Source: DSXF01 sp964387495
GTDB taxonomy: Bacteria; Chloroflexota; Anaerolineae; Anaerolineales; Villigracilaceae
DNA length: 64,000 bases
Assembly (NCBI GenBank): GCA_964387495.1
Contig: CAYLXB010000012.1
Coordinates: 1 to 64,000, forward strand
Reading direction: 5' to 3'
Shown: positions 40,549 to 48,545 of the stretch, in pieces
Layout: every line of letters starts with the position of its first letter
Numbering within the stretch: the first letter of the stretch is position 1
The notes under the pieces: generated by a model
Database searches by the model: none
What the model saw: the letters and a program-made list of their open reading frames with translations, nothing else
Told to the model about the DNA's origin: nothing
Translations under genes and position numbers: made by a program

Positions 40549-41748
40549 CTAATACTCGTCCCAGTGGCTCAGCATGGGGTGTAGATTGGGGAAAAGCACG
40601 CCCAGCAGGGGGATGGCCAGTCCGCCGCAGGTGATATTTGCCTGCCGGATGATCTCCTCCGGCTCATCTGAGCCGATCAGGAAGCGGGCCAAATCTGCTC
40701 CCGCTTGGGCATAGTGTTCGCACCATCCGCCATCGTCAACTTCGACCTTGCCATGTTTGATCTGCAGGCTTGCCTTCTGTGCGCCGGCATCCAGAAGCAG
40801 GCGGCCTTGCCAGTTGGCGAACTGCGATCTTTCCAGGCGCTTTTCGAATAACGGCGTCAGTTTCTCCAGGGTGCTGTACAGGTTGACCAGCCGCACGCGC
40901 CAGCCGGAAATATCGAAGTAACGATCTTCGACGATGCAGGCCCCCCGGCGCAGGTGTTGCAGCAGTGGGTGCAGATAAGGCAGGGTGAAGAAGGTCAGCT
41001 TTTCGTAATTCCCACTTTTGAAGAGGTCTCCCACCGCCGCCAGCCCCTGCAGCGGATCACCCGCGGCTTCCAGACACTGCAGGGTTTTCGGATCTTCCTC
41101 ATCGGGCAGGACGCGCACGTAGCCGGCCAGTTTTCCTGCCGCGTCGAACCAGCCATACATCCCCATATCCTCAGCGCTGCGCTTGCGATAAGTGGGGCGG
41201 ATGGCCGTGCCGCTGAAAGCGGCATGTGTCCGGTTGTAAAGGTTGTCGATCTCCGGGATCTGCTCTGTGTTGAGCAGCCGGGTGGGCTGCTTTTGTTCGG
41301 GTGCCGGAATCTCCTCCGGCTTGAGGCGATAGGTGACGTAGTTCCAGGCGCGCGCATATCCCATCTTTACATAGTGCCGGCCGCGCAGGATGCTCAGGTC
41401 GTAGCCATCTTTTTCAGTAGCCTGGAAAGAGGCTTGGGCAGCCTGCTGCATCAGGCCCTGCTTGCGGTAAGCCTCCTGGGTTGCCACGGCTCCAATGCCG
41501 GCTACTTTCAATTGAACTGACTCCACCCGCATTTGGTAGCCCCACACACCCCAATGGTGGATCAGTTTCCCGCCGTCCCAGATCAGCCGTGTGGTATTCC
41601 AATCGTAATGACAGTTGCCGATATATGTCTCGCTGATTTCCTTTACATACTGTCCGCCGGCAAAGACTTCCGAGATTAGTTGGGAGATGGGTATCAGGTC
41701 CCGTTGGGGATCGGCAGCCTCAAGACGATAATCAGATGATGTTTTCAT
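40549..41748 (-). CDS. GNAT acetyltransferase (Eis-like, two N-acetyltransferase halves)
   Basis: The protein has 399 residues. The acetyl-CoA loop is AVATQEAYRKQGLMQQA in the N-terminal half, followed by a second GNAT-like half (LFKSGNYEKLTFFTLPYL) and an SCP-like C-terminal domain, the three-part layout of Eis-type enzymes that acetylate amines. It sits between phoP and phoR, which are usually adjacent, with only 2 and 20 nt gaps, so it is co-expressed with the phosphate regulators. The substrate is unknown. I chose the ATG at 41748. Confidence 0.8.
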   Translation of the reverse strand: MKTSSDYRLEAADPQRDLIPISQLISEVFAGGQYVKEISETYIGNCHYDWNTTRLIWDGGKLIHHWGVWGYQMRVESVQLKVAGIGAVATQEAYRKQGLMQQAAQASFQATEKDGYDLSILRGRHYVKMGYARAWNYVTYRLKPEEIPAPEQKQPTRLLNTEQIPEIDNLYNRTHAAFSGTAIRPTYRKRSAEDMGMYGWFDAAGKLAGYVRVLPDEEDPKTLQCLEAAGDPLQGLAAVGDLFKSGNYEKLTFFTLPYLHPLLQHLRRGACIVEDRYFDISGWRVRLVNLYSTLEKLTPLFEKRLERSQFANWQGRLLLDAGAQKASLQIKHGKVEVDDGGWCEHYAQAGADLARFLIGSDEPEEIIRQANITCGGLAIPLLGVLFPNLHPMLSHWDEY

Positions 41749-41750
41749 GC

Positions 41751-42461
41751 TCAACCCTCGAAGCGGTAGCCGCCGCCCCGGACGGTCACGATCCGGACCG
41801 GTTCGGCCGGGTCTGTCTCGATTTTCTGCCTGAGCCAGCGCACGTGCACATCCACCGTGCGGCTGTCACCGATGTAATCCCAGCCCCAGACACGCTCCAG
41901 CACGAACTCGCGCGAGAGCATCTGGCCGCGGTGCTGGGCCAGGAAAAGCAGCAGGTCATATTCCTTGGGCTTCAATTGCATGATTCCTCCGTCCAGGATC
42001 ACCTCCCGGCGGGTGACATTGATCGTCAGGTTGCCAAAGGTGAGCGTTTCCTGTGCTGCAGCCGCTACGCCGGATCTGGTGATCTCGTCCCGGATCAACT
42101 GCGCCCGCCGCAGCTGGGCCTTGACGCGCGCCAGTAGTTCCCGCATCGAGAAGGGCTTGGTCAGATAATCGTCTGCCCCCACCTCCAGGCCCACCACCCG
42201 GTCGATCTCATCCTCACGGGCGGTCAGCATCAGCACCGGCGTGTTCATCTCCTGCCGCAGGCGCCTGCAGACCTCGAAGCCATCCAGCCCGGGGAGCATG
42301 ATATCCAGCAGGATCAGGTCGGGGGGGTGGGAACGCGCTGCTGCAAGCCCCGCGGCTCCATCGCCAGCCACTTCCACTTCATAACCTTCCTTTTGCAGGT
42401 TGTAGGCCAGGGTTTCCTGCAGGGCAGGTTCATCTTCGACGACCAGGATTCGGGTGGACAT
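41751..42461 (-). CDS. phoP: PhoP/PhoB-type response regulator
   Basis: This 236-residue OmpR-family regulator has acidic pocket VEDEPA, phosphoacceptor Asp in LLDIMLPG, Thr and Lys switch residues in LTAREDE and LTKPFSM, then the winged helix ending in SRTVDVHVRWLRQKI and VTVRGGGYRF. It should bind the 11-nt PHO boxes found at 30336-30375 and 39246-39285. It follows pstB2 by 17 nt. Confidence 0.93.
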   Translation of the reverse strand: MSTRILVVEDEPALQETLAYNLQKEGYEVEVAGDGAAGLAAARSHPPDLILLDIMLPGLDGFEVCRRLRQEMNTPVLMLTAREDEIDRVVGLEVGADDYLTKPFSMRELLARVKAQLRRAQLIRDEITRSGVAAAAQETLTFGNLTINVTRREVILDGGIMQLKPKEYDLLLFLAQHRGQMLSREFVLERVWGWDYIGDSRTVDVHVRWLRQKIETDPAEPVRIVTVRGGGYRFEG

Positions 42462-42478
42462 TCTGCCTGCTCCCTGGG

Positions 42479-43234
42479 TTACCCAAACCGGCCGGTCACA
42501 TAATCGCCGGTACGCTTGTCTTTGGGGATGGTGAATAAGTCGGTGCCGGGGGCGTATTCCACCAGTTCACCCTGCAGGAAGAAAGCCGCATAATCCGAGG
42601 TGCGTGCCGCCTGCTGGACGGAGTGCGGTACCAGAATGATGGTGTGGTTCTTCTTGAGTTCCTGGAGCGAGATTTCCACCTTGCCGGTGGAAATCGGGTC
42701 GAGGCCGGAGGTGGGTTCATCGAGCAGGATGACTTCCGGCTCCAGGGCCAGCACACGCGCTAGGCAAACGCGCTGCTGCTGCCCGCCCGAGAGGGCGATG
42801 GCAGGATCATCCAGCCGGTCTTTCACCTCCTCCCACATGGCTACCTGTTTGAGGCTGGTCTCCACCGCCTCATCCAGCCGGGACTTGCGTTTCTCCCCGG
42901 CCAGCTCCAGGCCATAGGTCAGGTTGCCGCGGATGGAGAGCGGCAGGACCACCGGGCGGGCAAATACCATCCCCACCCGGCGGCGCAGGGCAATCACATC
43001 CGTCCTGGGGTCCAGGATATCCTCGCCGTCCAGCAGGATCTTGCCGGAGAGCGTCTTGACCTCGGTCAGATCGTTCAGGCGGTTCAGGCAGCGCAGCAGT
43101 GAAGATTTGCCCCCGCCTGCCGGCCCGAACAGGACCGTGATGGCATTGGCGCGGATATCCAGCGTGATATCCCGCAGGGATTCGGTGCCGTCGGAGTACT
43201 GCAAAGTCAGGTTCTGGATGACGATTTTGTTCAT
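42479..43234 (-). CDS. pstB: Phosphate ABC transporter ATP-binding protein (second Pst system)
   Basis: This 251-residue ABC ATPase has Walker A GPAGGGKSS, signature LSGGQQQR and Walker B VILLDEPTSGLD. The Q-loop region reads FARPVVLPLSIRGN in place of the canonical FQKxNPFP of PstB, so the Q-loop Gln is replaced and the permease interface differs from the first system. It follows pstA2 by 4 nt. Confidence 0.88.
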   Translation of the reverse strand: MNKIVIQNLTLQYSDGTESLRDITLDIRANAITVLFGPAGGGKSSLLRCLNRLNDLTEVKTLSGKILLDGEDILDPRTDVIALRRRVGMVFARPVVLPLSIRGNLTYGLELAGEKRKSRLDEAVETSLKQVAMWEEVKDRLDDPAIALSGGQQQRVCLARVLALEPEVILLDEPTSGLDPISTGKVEISLQELKKNHTIILVPHSVQQAARTSDYAAFFLQGELVEYAPGTDLFTIPKDKRTGDYVTGRFG

Positions 43235-43238
43235 GAAA

Positions 43239-44102
43239 TCACCATTGCCGTTTTGCCCTCGCCCTCGACCGGATGAACGTCGCGCTCAGGTTCATGGCCA
43301 GCACAAAGACCAGCAGCACCAGCGCCGTGCCGTACTGGATCTGGATGGGCATTTCGGGCACCTGGGTGGAGATGACGAACAGGTGATAGGGCAGGGCCAT
43401 GCTGGCATCCAGCGGTGAGTGCGGCAGGCGCGGCAGGAAGAAGGCTGCGCCGGTGAACAGGATCGGGGCGGTTTCCCCGGCGGCGCGTTCCAGGCCGAGG
43501 ATGACGCCGGTGATGATGCCGGGCAGCGCCTCCGGCAGCACGATCCGCCGGATGGTCTGCCAGCGTGTGCCGCCCATCGAGATGCTGACCGTCCGGAAGG
43601 CCTGCGGCACGGTGCGCAGGGCTTCCTCGGCGGTGCTGATGATGACCGGCAGGGTCATGATCGAGAGCGTCAGCGAAGCGGCCAGGATGCTGGTGCCGAA
43701 GTTCAGAAAGATGACGAACAATCCCAGCCCAAACAATCCATAGACGACCGAGGGAATGCCTGCCAGGTTGATGATTGCCAGGCGGATCAGGCGTGTCAGG
43801 GTGTTATCCGCCGCGTATTCCGAGAGGTAGATGGCAGCCCCAATGCCCAGCGGGACGGAAAAGATGGCTGTGCCGATGGTCAGGTAGAATGTGCCGACGA
43901 TGGCCGGCAGGATACCGCCGGCGCGCATCCCGTCATGGGGAAAACCGGAAAGGAACTCCCAGGAAATGGCCGGCGCGCCTTTGCTGACAATGTAAATGAT
44001 CACCCCCACGATGGGCACGACCGTCAGGATGGCGACCAGGGTGACAAGGCTGAACCCCAGGCGCTGGACGAGGTGGCGGTTGATGGAGAAGGAGCGGTTC
44101 AT
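43239..44102 (-). CDS. pstA: Phosphate ABC transporter permease PstA (second system)
   Basis: This 287-residue permease of normal PstA length lacks the large loop seen in the first PstA. It has PLGIGAAIYLSEYA and the EAA-loop TVPQAFRTVSISMGGTRWQTI, with six membrane helices. It follows pstC2 by 17 nt and feeds into pstB2. Confidence 0.93.
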   Translation of the reverse strand: MNRSFSINRHLVQRLGFSLVTLVAILTVVPIVGVIIYIVSKGAPAISWEFLSGFPHDGMRAGGILPAIVGTFYLTIGTAIFSVPLGIGAAIYLSEYAADNTLTRLIRLAIINLAGIPSVVYGLFGLGLFVIFLNFGTSILAASLTLSIMTLPVIISTAEEALRTVPQAFRTVSISMGGTRWQTIRRIVLPEALPGIITGVILGLERAAGETAPILFTGAAFFLPRLPHSPLDASMALPYHLFVISTQVPEMPIQIQYGTALVLLVFVLAMNLSATFIRSRARAKRQW

Positions 44103-44119
44103 AATGGCTCTTTTTGAAA

Positions 44120-45016
44120 TCAGGACAGCACCCGTTCGGCGCGTTTCTTGGAGCGGAAGATCACCGCCGAGGCGCTGACATTGACGGCCAGCGAGATGAG
44201 GAACAACACCAGGCCGATGAAAAACAACACGTGGTAGTGCGTACTGCCGCTGGCCACTTCGCCCATCTCGGCCGCGATGGTGGCCGTCATGGTGCGAACA
44301 GGGGAGAAAATACTGTTCAGTTTCACGGCCAGCACTGGCGCATTGCCGGTCACCATCATCACGGTCATGGTCTCCCCGATGGTGCGCCCGATGCCGAGCA
44401 TGACCGCCGTCAGCACGCCGGATTTGGCTGCCGGCAGGGTCACGCGCCAGATGGTCTGCCAGCGGGTGGCGCCCAGCGCCCAGGCGCCTTCCCGGTAGCC
44501 GCGCGGTACGGCATCTAGCGCGTCTTCGGCGATGGAGACCACGGTCGGCACGGCAATGCCTCCCAGCAGCAGGGAGCCTGCCAGGGCTGTCAGCCCAGTG
44601 GGCAGGTTCAGGAAGGTCCGCAGGAATGGCGAAAGCACCAGGATGCCCAGAAAGCCCAGCATCACCGAGGGCAGCCCGCCCAGCAGTTCCACCAGCGGCT
44701 TGAGGATTTCACGTACCCAGCGCGGGGCGATCTCTGAGATGAAGACGGCCGTTGCAATGCCAAAGGGCATGGCCACCAGCATGGCGCCGATGGTGATGAT
44801 CAACGATCCGGTGATGAGCGACAGGATCCCGAAGTGTTCTTCGATTGGATACCAGCGTTGCGAAAATAGGGCCTTCAACGCCACCTCGCCGAGCGTTGGA
44901 GTGCCTTCGCGCAGCAGAAAGAAGAAGATGAGCGTCACAAAGACGATGGCCGAATACCCGGAGGCCTTGATCAGGCGCGGGATGAAAAATTCCTGCCAGT
45001 TTGGTTTCGATTTCAT
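44120..45016 (-). CDS. pstC: Phosphate ABC transporter permease PstC (second system)
   Basis: This 298-residue permease has MPFGIATAVFISEIA and the EAA-loop AVPRGYREGAWALGATRWQT, with six membrane helices. The first PstC in the window is of similar size but diverged. It starts 5 nt after the pstS2 stop. Confidence 0.93.
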   Translation of the reverse strand: MKSKPNWQEFFIPRLIKASGYSAIVFVTLIFFFLLREGTPTLGEVALKALFSQRWYPIEEHFGILSLITGSLIITIGAMLVAMPFGIATAVFISEIAPRWVREILKPLVELLGGLPSVMLGFLGILVLSPFLRTFLNLPTGLTALAGSLLLGGIAVPTVVSIAEDALDAVPRGYREGAWALGATRWQTIWRVTLPAAKSGVLTAVMLGIGRTIGETMTVMMVTGNAPVLAVKLNSIFSPVRTMTATIAAEMGEVASGSTHYHVLFFIGLVLFLISLAVNVSASAVIFRSKKRAERVLS

Positions 45017-45021
45017 GGGAC

Positions 45022-45906
45022 CTACGGATTATAAACAAGAATGGGTACAAAGCCGAGTTCGGCAACGATCGCCTGGGCTTCTTCAGAGCGCACCCAATCA
45101 AGGTAATCCTTGACCGCGCCCTGCGGTTCCCCGGCAGTGTACATGTACAGGTCACGTGCGATCGGGTAACTTTTATCGTTGACGGTGCTGATCATCGGCA
45201 GCACGTACGGCTCCCCCTCAGCTTCGGCAATGGAGATGATCTTCAGGTCTTCCGGTACATAGCCCAAGCCGTCATAGCCGATTGCATTCGGGTTCTGGCG
45301 CACTTCGTTGATGATGCCTTCCGAGGAGGGCAGGAGCAGTGTATCCATGGAAAAGAGCGTTTTGTTCTCCTTGTTACCCAGGCGCAGGACGGTCTCCAGG
45401 AAGTAGACATGTGTTCCCGAATTGGTTTCGCGTGAAAGGCGTACGATGGGGCGGTCTTCTCCACCGACTTCCTGCCAGTTGTCGATCTTGCCGCTGTAGA
45501 TGTCCGAGATTTGCTGCAGAGTCAATTCCCTGACCGGGTTTTCCGGGTGGACGATGACCGCGATGGCATCCCGGGCGATGATGAACTCCACCGGATCGAT
45601 GCCGTTGGCGCGTGCTTCATCCACCTCCTCCGCTTTGATCTGGCGTGAAGCATTGGCAATGTCCACCGTACCGTTCAGCAGGGCCGCGATCCCTGTCCCC
45701 GAGCCGCCGCCTGTTACCGAGATGCGCACGTCGGGATGCTCACCCTGGTAGGTTTCGGCCCATGCCAGGGCCAGGTTGACGATCGTATCGGAGCCTTTGT
45801 TCTCGATGTAGGCAGCGGCAGCGTTCCCGGCATTTCCGGTTGGGGAAGGCTGGCAGGCGGCAAGCAGGAAAGCAAGGAACACGAAAATCCAAGGCTGTGG
45901 TTTCAT
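45022..45906 (-). CDS. pstS: Phosphate-binding lipoprotein PstS (second system)
   Basis: The protein has 294 residues with a lipoprotein signal ending in LLAAC and phosphate loops KGSDTIVNLA, GGGSGTGIAAL, DIANASRQI and SRETNSGTHVYF. It is the shorter, direct type of PstS, unlike the first copy with its long linker. A -10 TATAAT (45915-45920) lies 8 nt before the ATG, so the leader is at most a nucleotide or two. No PHO box is visible here, so the two Pst systems are regulated differently. Confidence 0.93.
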   Translation of the reverse strand: MKPQPWIFVFLAFLLAACQPSPTGNAGNAAAAYIENKGSDTIVNLALAWAETYQGEHPDVRISVTGGGSGTGIAALLNGTVDIANASRQIKAEEVDEARANGIDPVEFIIARDAIAVIVHPENPVRELTLQQISDIYSGKIDNWQEVGGEDRPIVRLSRETNSGTHVYFLETVLRLGNKENKTLFSMDTLLLPSSEGIINEVRQNPNAIGYDGLGYVPEDLKIISIAEAEGEPYVLPMISTVNDKSYPIARDLYMYTAGEPQGAVKDYLDWVRSEEAQAIVAELGFVPILVYNP

Positions 45907-45953
45907 CACTGTAAATTATAAGGCAAAAGCAGTTGGGAATGGCAGCCTGTATT

Positions 45954-45969
45954 TGTGAGTTTTGTCACA
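45954..45969. promoter_or_regulatory. CRP/FNR-family-like binding site between divergent pstS2 and nptA
   Basis: TGTGA-GTTTTG-TCACA is a perfect TGTGA-N6-TCACA inverted repeat. The nptA -10 TAAAAT (46014-46019) puts its start near 46026, so the site is centred about 62-65 nt upstream, near the class I position for CRP. Its -35 is poor, as expected for an activated promoter. Confidence 0.55.
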
Positions 45970-46082
45970 TAAGAAAGTGATCGTGCTGCAGTTCCCCTGT
46001 TCCGATGCGATAGTAAAATTGGGCTGCAGGTGAGTGCCAACCGGTTTCTGACACTCTCCTTTTCTTGAAACCAGGAGGAAAC

Positions 46083-47696
46083 ATGCTTGGCTTTGTGCAA
46101 ATCATGGGCGGGTTGGCGCTTCTTTTGTACGGCATCCGGTTGCTCAGTACCGGCATGGAGAAACTGACAGGGGAGCAGATTCAGAAATGGCTCGATCGTG
46201 TAACCAGTAACCGGTTTAAAAGTGCTGCATTTGGCGCTACAGCCACAGCCATGATCCACAGCAGCGGTCTGTTAATGGTTACCATGATCGGTCTGATCAA
46301 TGCCAATTTGATGAGCGTGGAACAGGCAATTGGGGTCATGCTTGGGCAGGAGATCGGCACCACCCTCACGGCGCAAATTGTTGCCTTCGACATTGGCAAA
46401 CTCAACCTGTTGTTCATTGTCTTAGGGCTGGTCTTCATCGAGTTCTTCGAAAACCGTGAGTGGAAAAAATACGGCGAAATATGCATGGGAATTGGGCTGG
46501 TCTTTACTGCCATGGGGTTCATGTCGGGAGCCCTGAAGAGTCTGATGGAAATTGCCTGGGTGGCTGACGGCCTGGTGACGATGGGCCAATTCCCCCTGGT
46601 TGGGGTGCTGGCCGGGCTGATCCTGACCTCGTTGACCCAGAGCAGCACAGCCGTCACCAGTATGACCGTGGCCATGGGGATGAGTCAGGCAATCACGATC
46701 GAGGGTGCGGTCGGGATCATCCTTGGAGCCAACATCGGGTCCTGCATCACAGGCTTTGTTGCTTCGATCCGCCTGTCACCGGCTGCCCGGCAGGCCTCCA
46801 TGGCACAGATTATCATGAATGTTTTCGGCGTTCTTCTGTTTTTACCGTTCATTCATCCGTTCGCGGACATCATTACCCACACATCTTCCGAACTGCCCCG
46901 CCAGATTGCAAATGCCCATAGCATTTTCAATATCGTTGTCAGTGCAGTACTGTTCCCATTTGTAAAACAGGTTGCTTGGATCTCCAGGCGCCTCGCCCCC
47001 GAAAAACCGGAGGATAAGAAACCCAGGTTGACCGCATTTATTGACGAGATGCAGCTCAGTGTCCCGGCGGTTGCTCTGAAAGAGGCGGCCCGCGAACTGG
47101 TGCGCCTGGGCGATGCCACGGTCCAGATGTTTGAACTGGCCTGCCAGGCACTCATTCGGCAGGATGATACTGCCGCCAGGCGGGTCTTGAGCCAGGAGGA
47201 GGATTTCGTCGACCCGGTCTTCAAAACGCTGACCCAGTTCGTCAATACCCTTTTGCGGGAAGATTTGAGCATTCATCAACTGAACCGCTGTTTTCAACTA
47301 AAGAACTTGCTTATCGATATCGAACGGGTCGGCGATCTCTCAGAGGATATCGCCCAGTACGCCATTGAACGCATAGAGAATGAAGTCCCCTTCAGTGAGC
47401 AGGCCGTCCGGGACCTCGACCGCCTTTACAAACATGCCCATCATACCTATGAACTTTCCGTGCGTGCCTTCCGGGACGATGACCGCGACCTGGCGCAAAA
47501 GGTCTGCCGCCGGGAACATGAATTCGACCACCTCTACTCTGAAATCCGCCAGAAGCACATCGAGCGTTTGGATGCCGGCATCTGCGACCCGGAAGCCAAT
47601 GTCATCTTTACGGAAATGCTGCGCAACATGGAACGTGTCAGCGACCATGCCGATAACCTGGGCATCAGTGTGCAGCGAAACATCGGAATCGGGTAA
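46083..47696 (+). CDS. nptA: Na/phosphate cotransporter, NptA type, with PhoU-like C-terminal domain
   Basis: The protein has 537 residues. Two Na/Pi-II repeats are seen with the characteristic QSS motifs, in MIHSSGLLMV and LTQSSTAVTSMT. Eight or so membrane helices follow and then a cytoplasmic helical PhoU-like domain (about 340-530, with IERVGDLSED and MERVSDHADN). It moves phosphate with sodium, at low affinity compared with Pst, and may also export it. The ATG at 46083 follows AGGAGGAAAC. Confidence 0.92.
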   Translation: MLGFVQIMGGLALLLYGIRLLSTGMEKLTGEQIQKWLDRVTSNRFKSAAFGATATAMIHSSGLLMVTMIGLINANLMSVEQAIGVMLGQEIGTTLTAQIVAFDIGKLNLLFIVLGLVFIEFFENREWKKYGEICMGIGLVFTAMGFMSGALKSLMEIAWVADGLVTMGQFPLVGVLAGLILTSLTQSSTAVTSMTVAMGMSQAITIEGAVGIILGANIGSCITGFVASIRLSPAARQASMAQIIMNVFGVLLFLPFIHPFADIITHTSSELPRQIANAHSIFNIVVSAVLFPFVKQVAWISRRLAPEKPEDKKPRLTAFIDEMQLSVPAVALKEAARELVRLGDATVQMFELACQALIRQDDTAARRVLSQEEDFVDPVFKTLTQFVNTLLREDLSIHQLNRCFQLKNLLIDIERVGDLSEDIAQYAIERIENEVPFSEQAVRDLDRLYKHAHHTYELSVRAFRDDDRDLAQKVCRREHEFDHLYSEIRQKHIERLDAGICDPEANVIFTEMLRNMERVSDHADNLGISVQRNIGIG

Positions 47697-47705
47697 AATG
47701 GGTTT

Positions 47706-48470
47706 GTGAGCGATACGCCTGCCTTTCTGATTCAGGACCTGAATTTCTATTACGGCCAAAAAAGAACTCTGGCCAATATTAACCTCGCCATACCACCGCG
47801 GCGTGTCACGGCGCTCATCGGGCCCTCGGGCTGCGGCAAAAGCACCTTCCTGCGCTGCCTGAACCGCATGAACGACACCATTCCCGGCACGCGAGTGGAA
47901 GGCTTGATCGCTCTTAATGGGGAGGATATCCACGCTCCCGGCATGGACGTGGTCAGCCTGCGCCAGCGCGTCGGCATGGTCTTCCAGAAACCCAACCCTT
48001 TCCCGCAGTCCATCTTTGATAACGTGGCCTTTGGACCGCGTGTGCTTGGGATGGCCGGTAGCAGGTCCGGCCTGCGTGAGACCGTGGAGCGCAGCCTGCG
48101 CCAGGCAGCCCTCTGGGATGACGTCAAAGACAGCCTGAATGAAAATGCCCTGGGCCTCTCGCTTGGCCAGCAGCAGCGCCTGTGCATCGCGCGCGTGGTG
48201 GCGGTCCGGCCCGAGGTGATCCTGTTCGACGAATCGACCTCCGCCCTGGACCCCATCGCGACCCTGAAGGTGGAAGATTTGATCGGCGAGTTGAAGCAGA
48301 ATTACACCATCGTCATCGTGACGCATAACATGCAGCAGGCCGCGCGTGTCTCGGATTACACCGGCCTGTTCTGGCTGGGGGAACTGGTGGAGTTTTCTGA
48401 AACCGACCGGATGTTTACCATGCCAGAGAAGGAATTGACCGAAGCCTACCTGACGGGGAAAATGGGTTAG
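47706..48470 (+). CDS. pstB: PstB-like ABC ATPase without permease partner (third copy)
   Basis: The protein has 254 residues from a GTG start. Walker A is GPSGCGKST, and the PstB hallmark FQKPNPFPQSIFDN is intact. The signature motif is LSLGQQQR instead of LSGGQQQR and Walker B ends FDES instead of DEP. It starts 9 nt after nptA and has no PstA, PstC or PstS in its transcript, so it may energise one of the two Pst channels encoded nearby or act as a regulator. It ends just before a bidirectional terminator. Confidence 0.85.
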   Translation: MSDTPAFLIQDLNFYYGQKRTLANINLAIPPRRVTALIGPSGCGKSTFLRCLNRMNDTIPGTRVEGLIALNGEDIHAPGMDVVSLRQRVGMVFQKPNPFPQSIFDNVAFGPRVLGMAGSRSGLRETVERSLRQAALWDDVKDSLNENALGLSLGQQQRLCIARVVAVRPEVILFDESTSALDPIATLKVEDLIGELKQNYTIVIVTHNMQQAARVSDYTGLFWLGELVEFSETDRMFTMPEKELTEAYLTGKMG

Positions 48471-48498
48471 TTCGGACGCAGGCTTCCAAAAAATAGTC

Positions 48499-48526
48499 AG
48501 GCCCTGAAGTGCGTGCTTCAGGGCCT
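48499..48526. terminator. Bidirectional terminator
   Basis: A perfect 11-bp stem AGGCCCTGAAG/CTTCAGGGCCT with loop TGCGTG. The minus strand continues into TATTTTTT and the plus strand into TGGGATTTAT. It lies between convergent pstB3 and the DUF4349 gene. Confidence 0.85.
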
Positions 48527-48545
48527 TGGGATTTATCTGGCCGCT

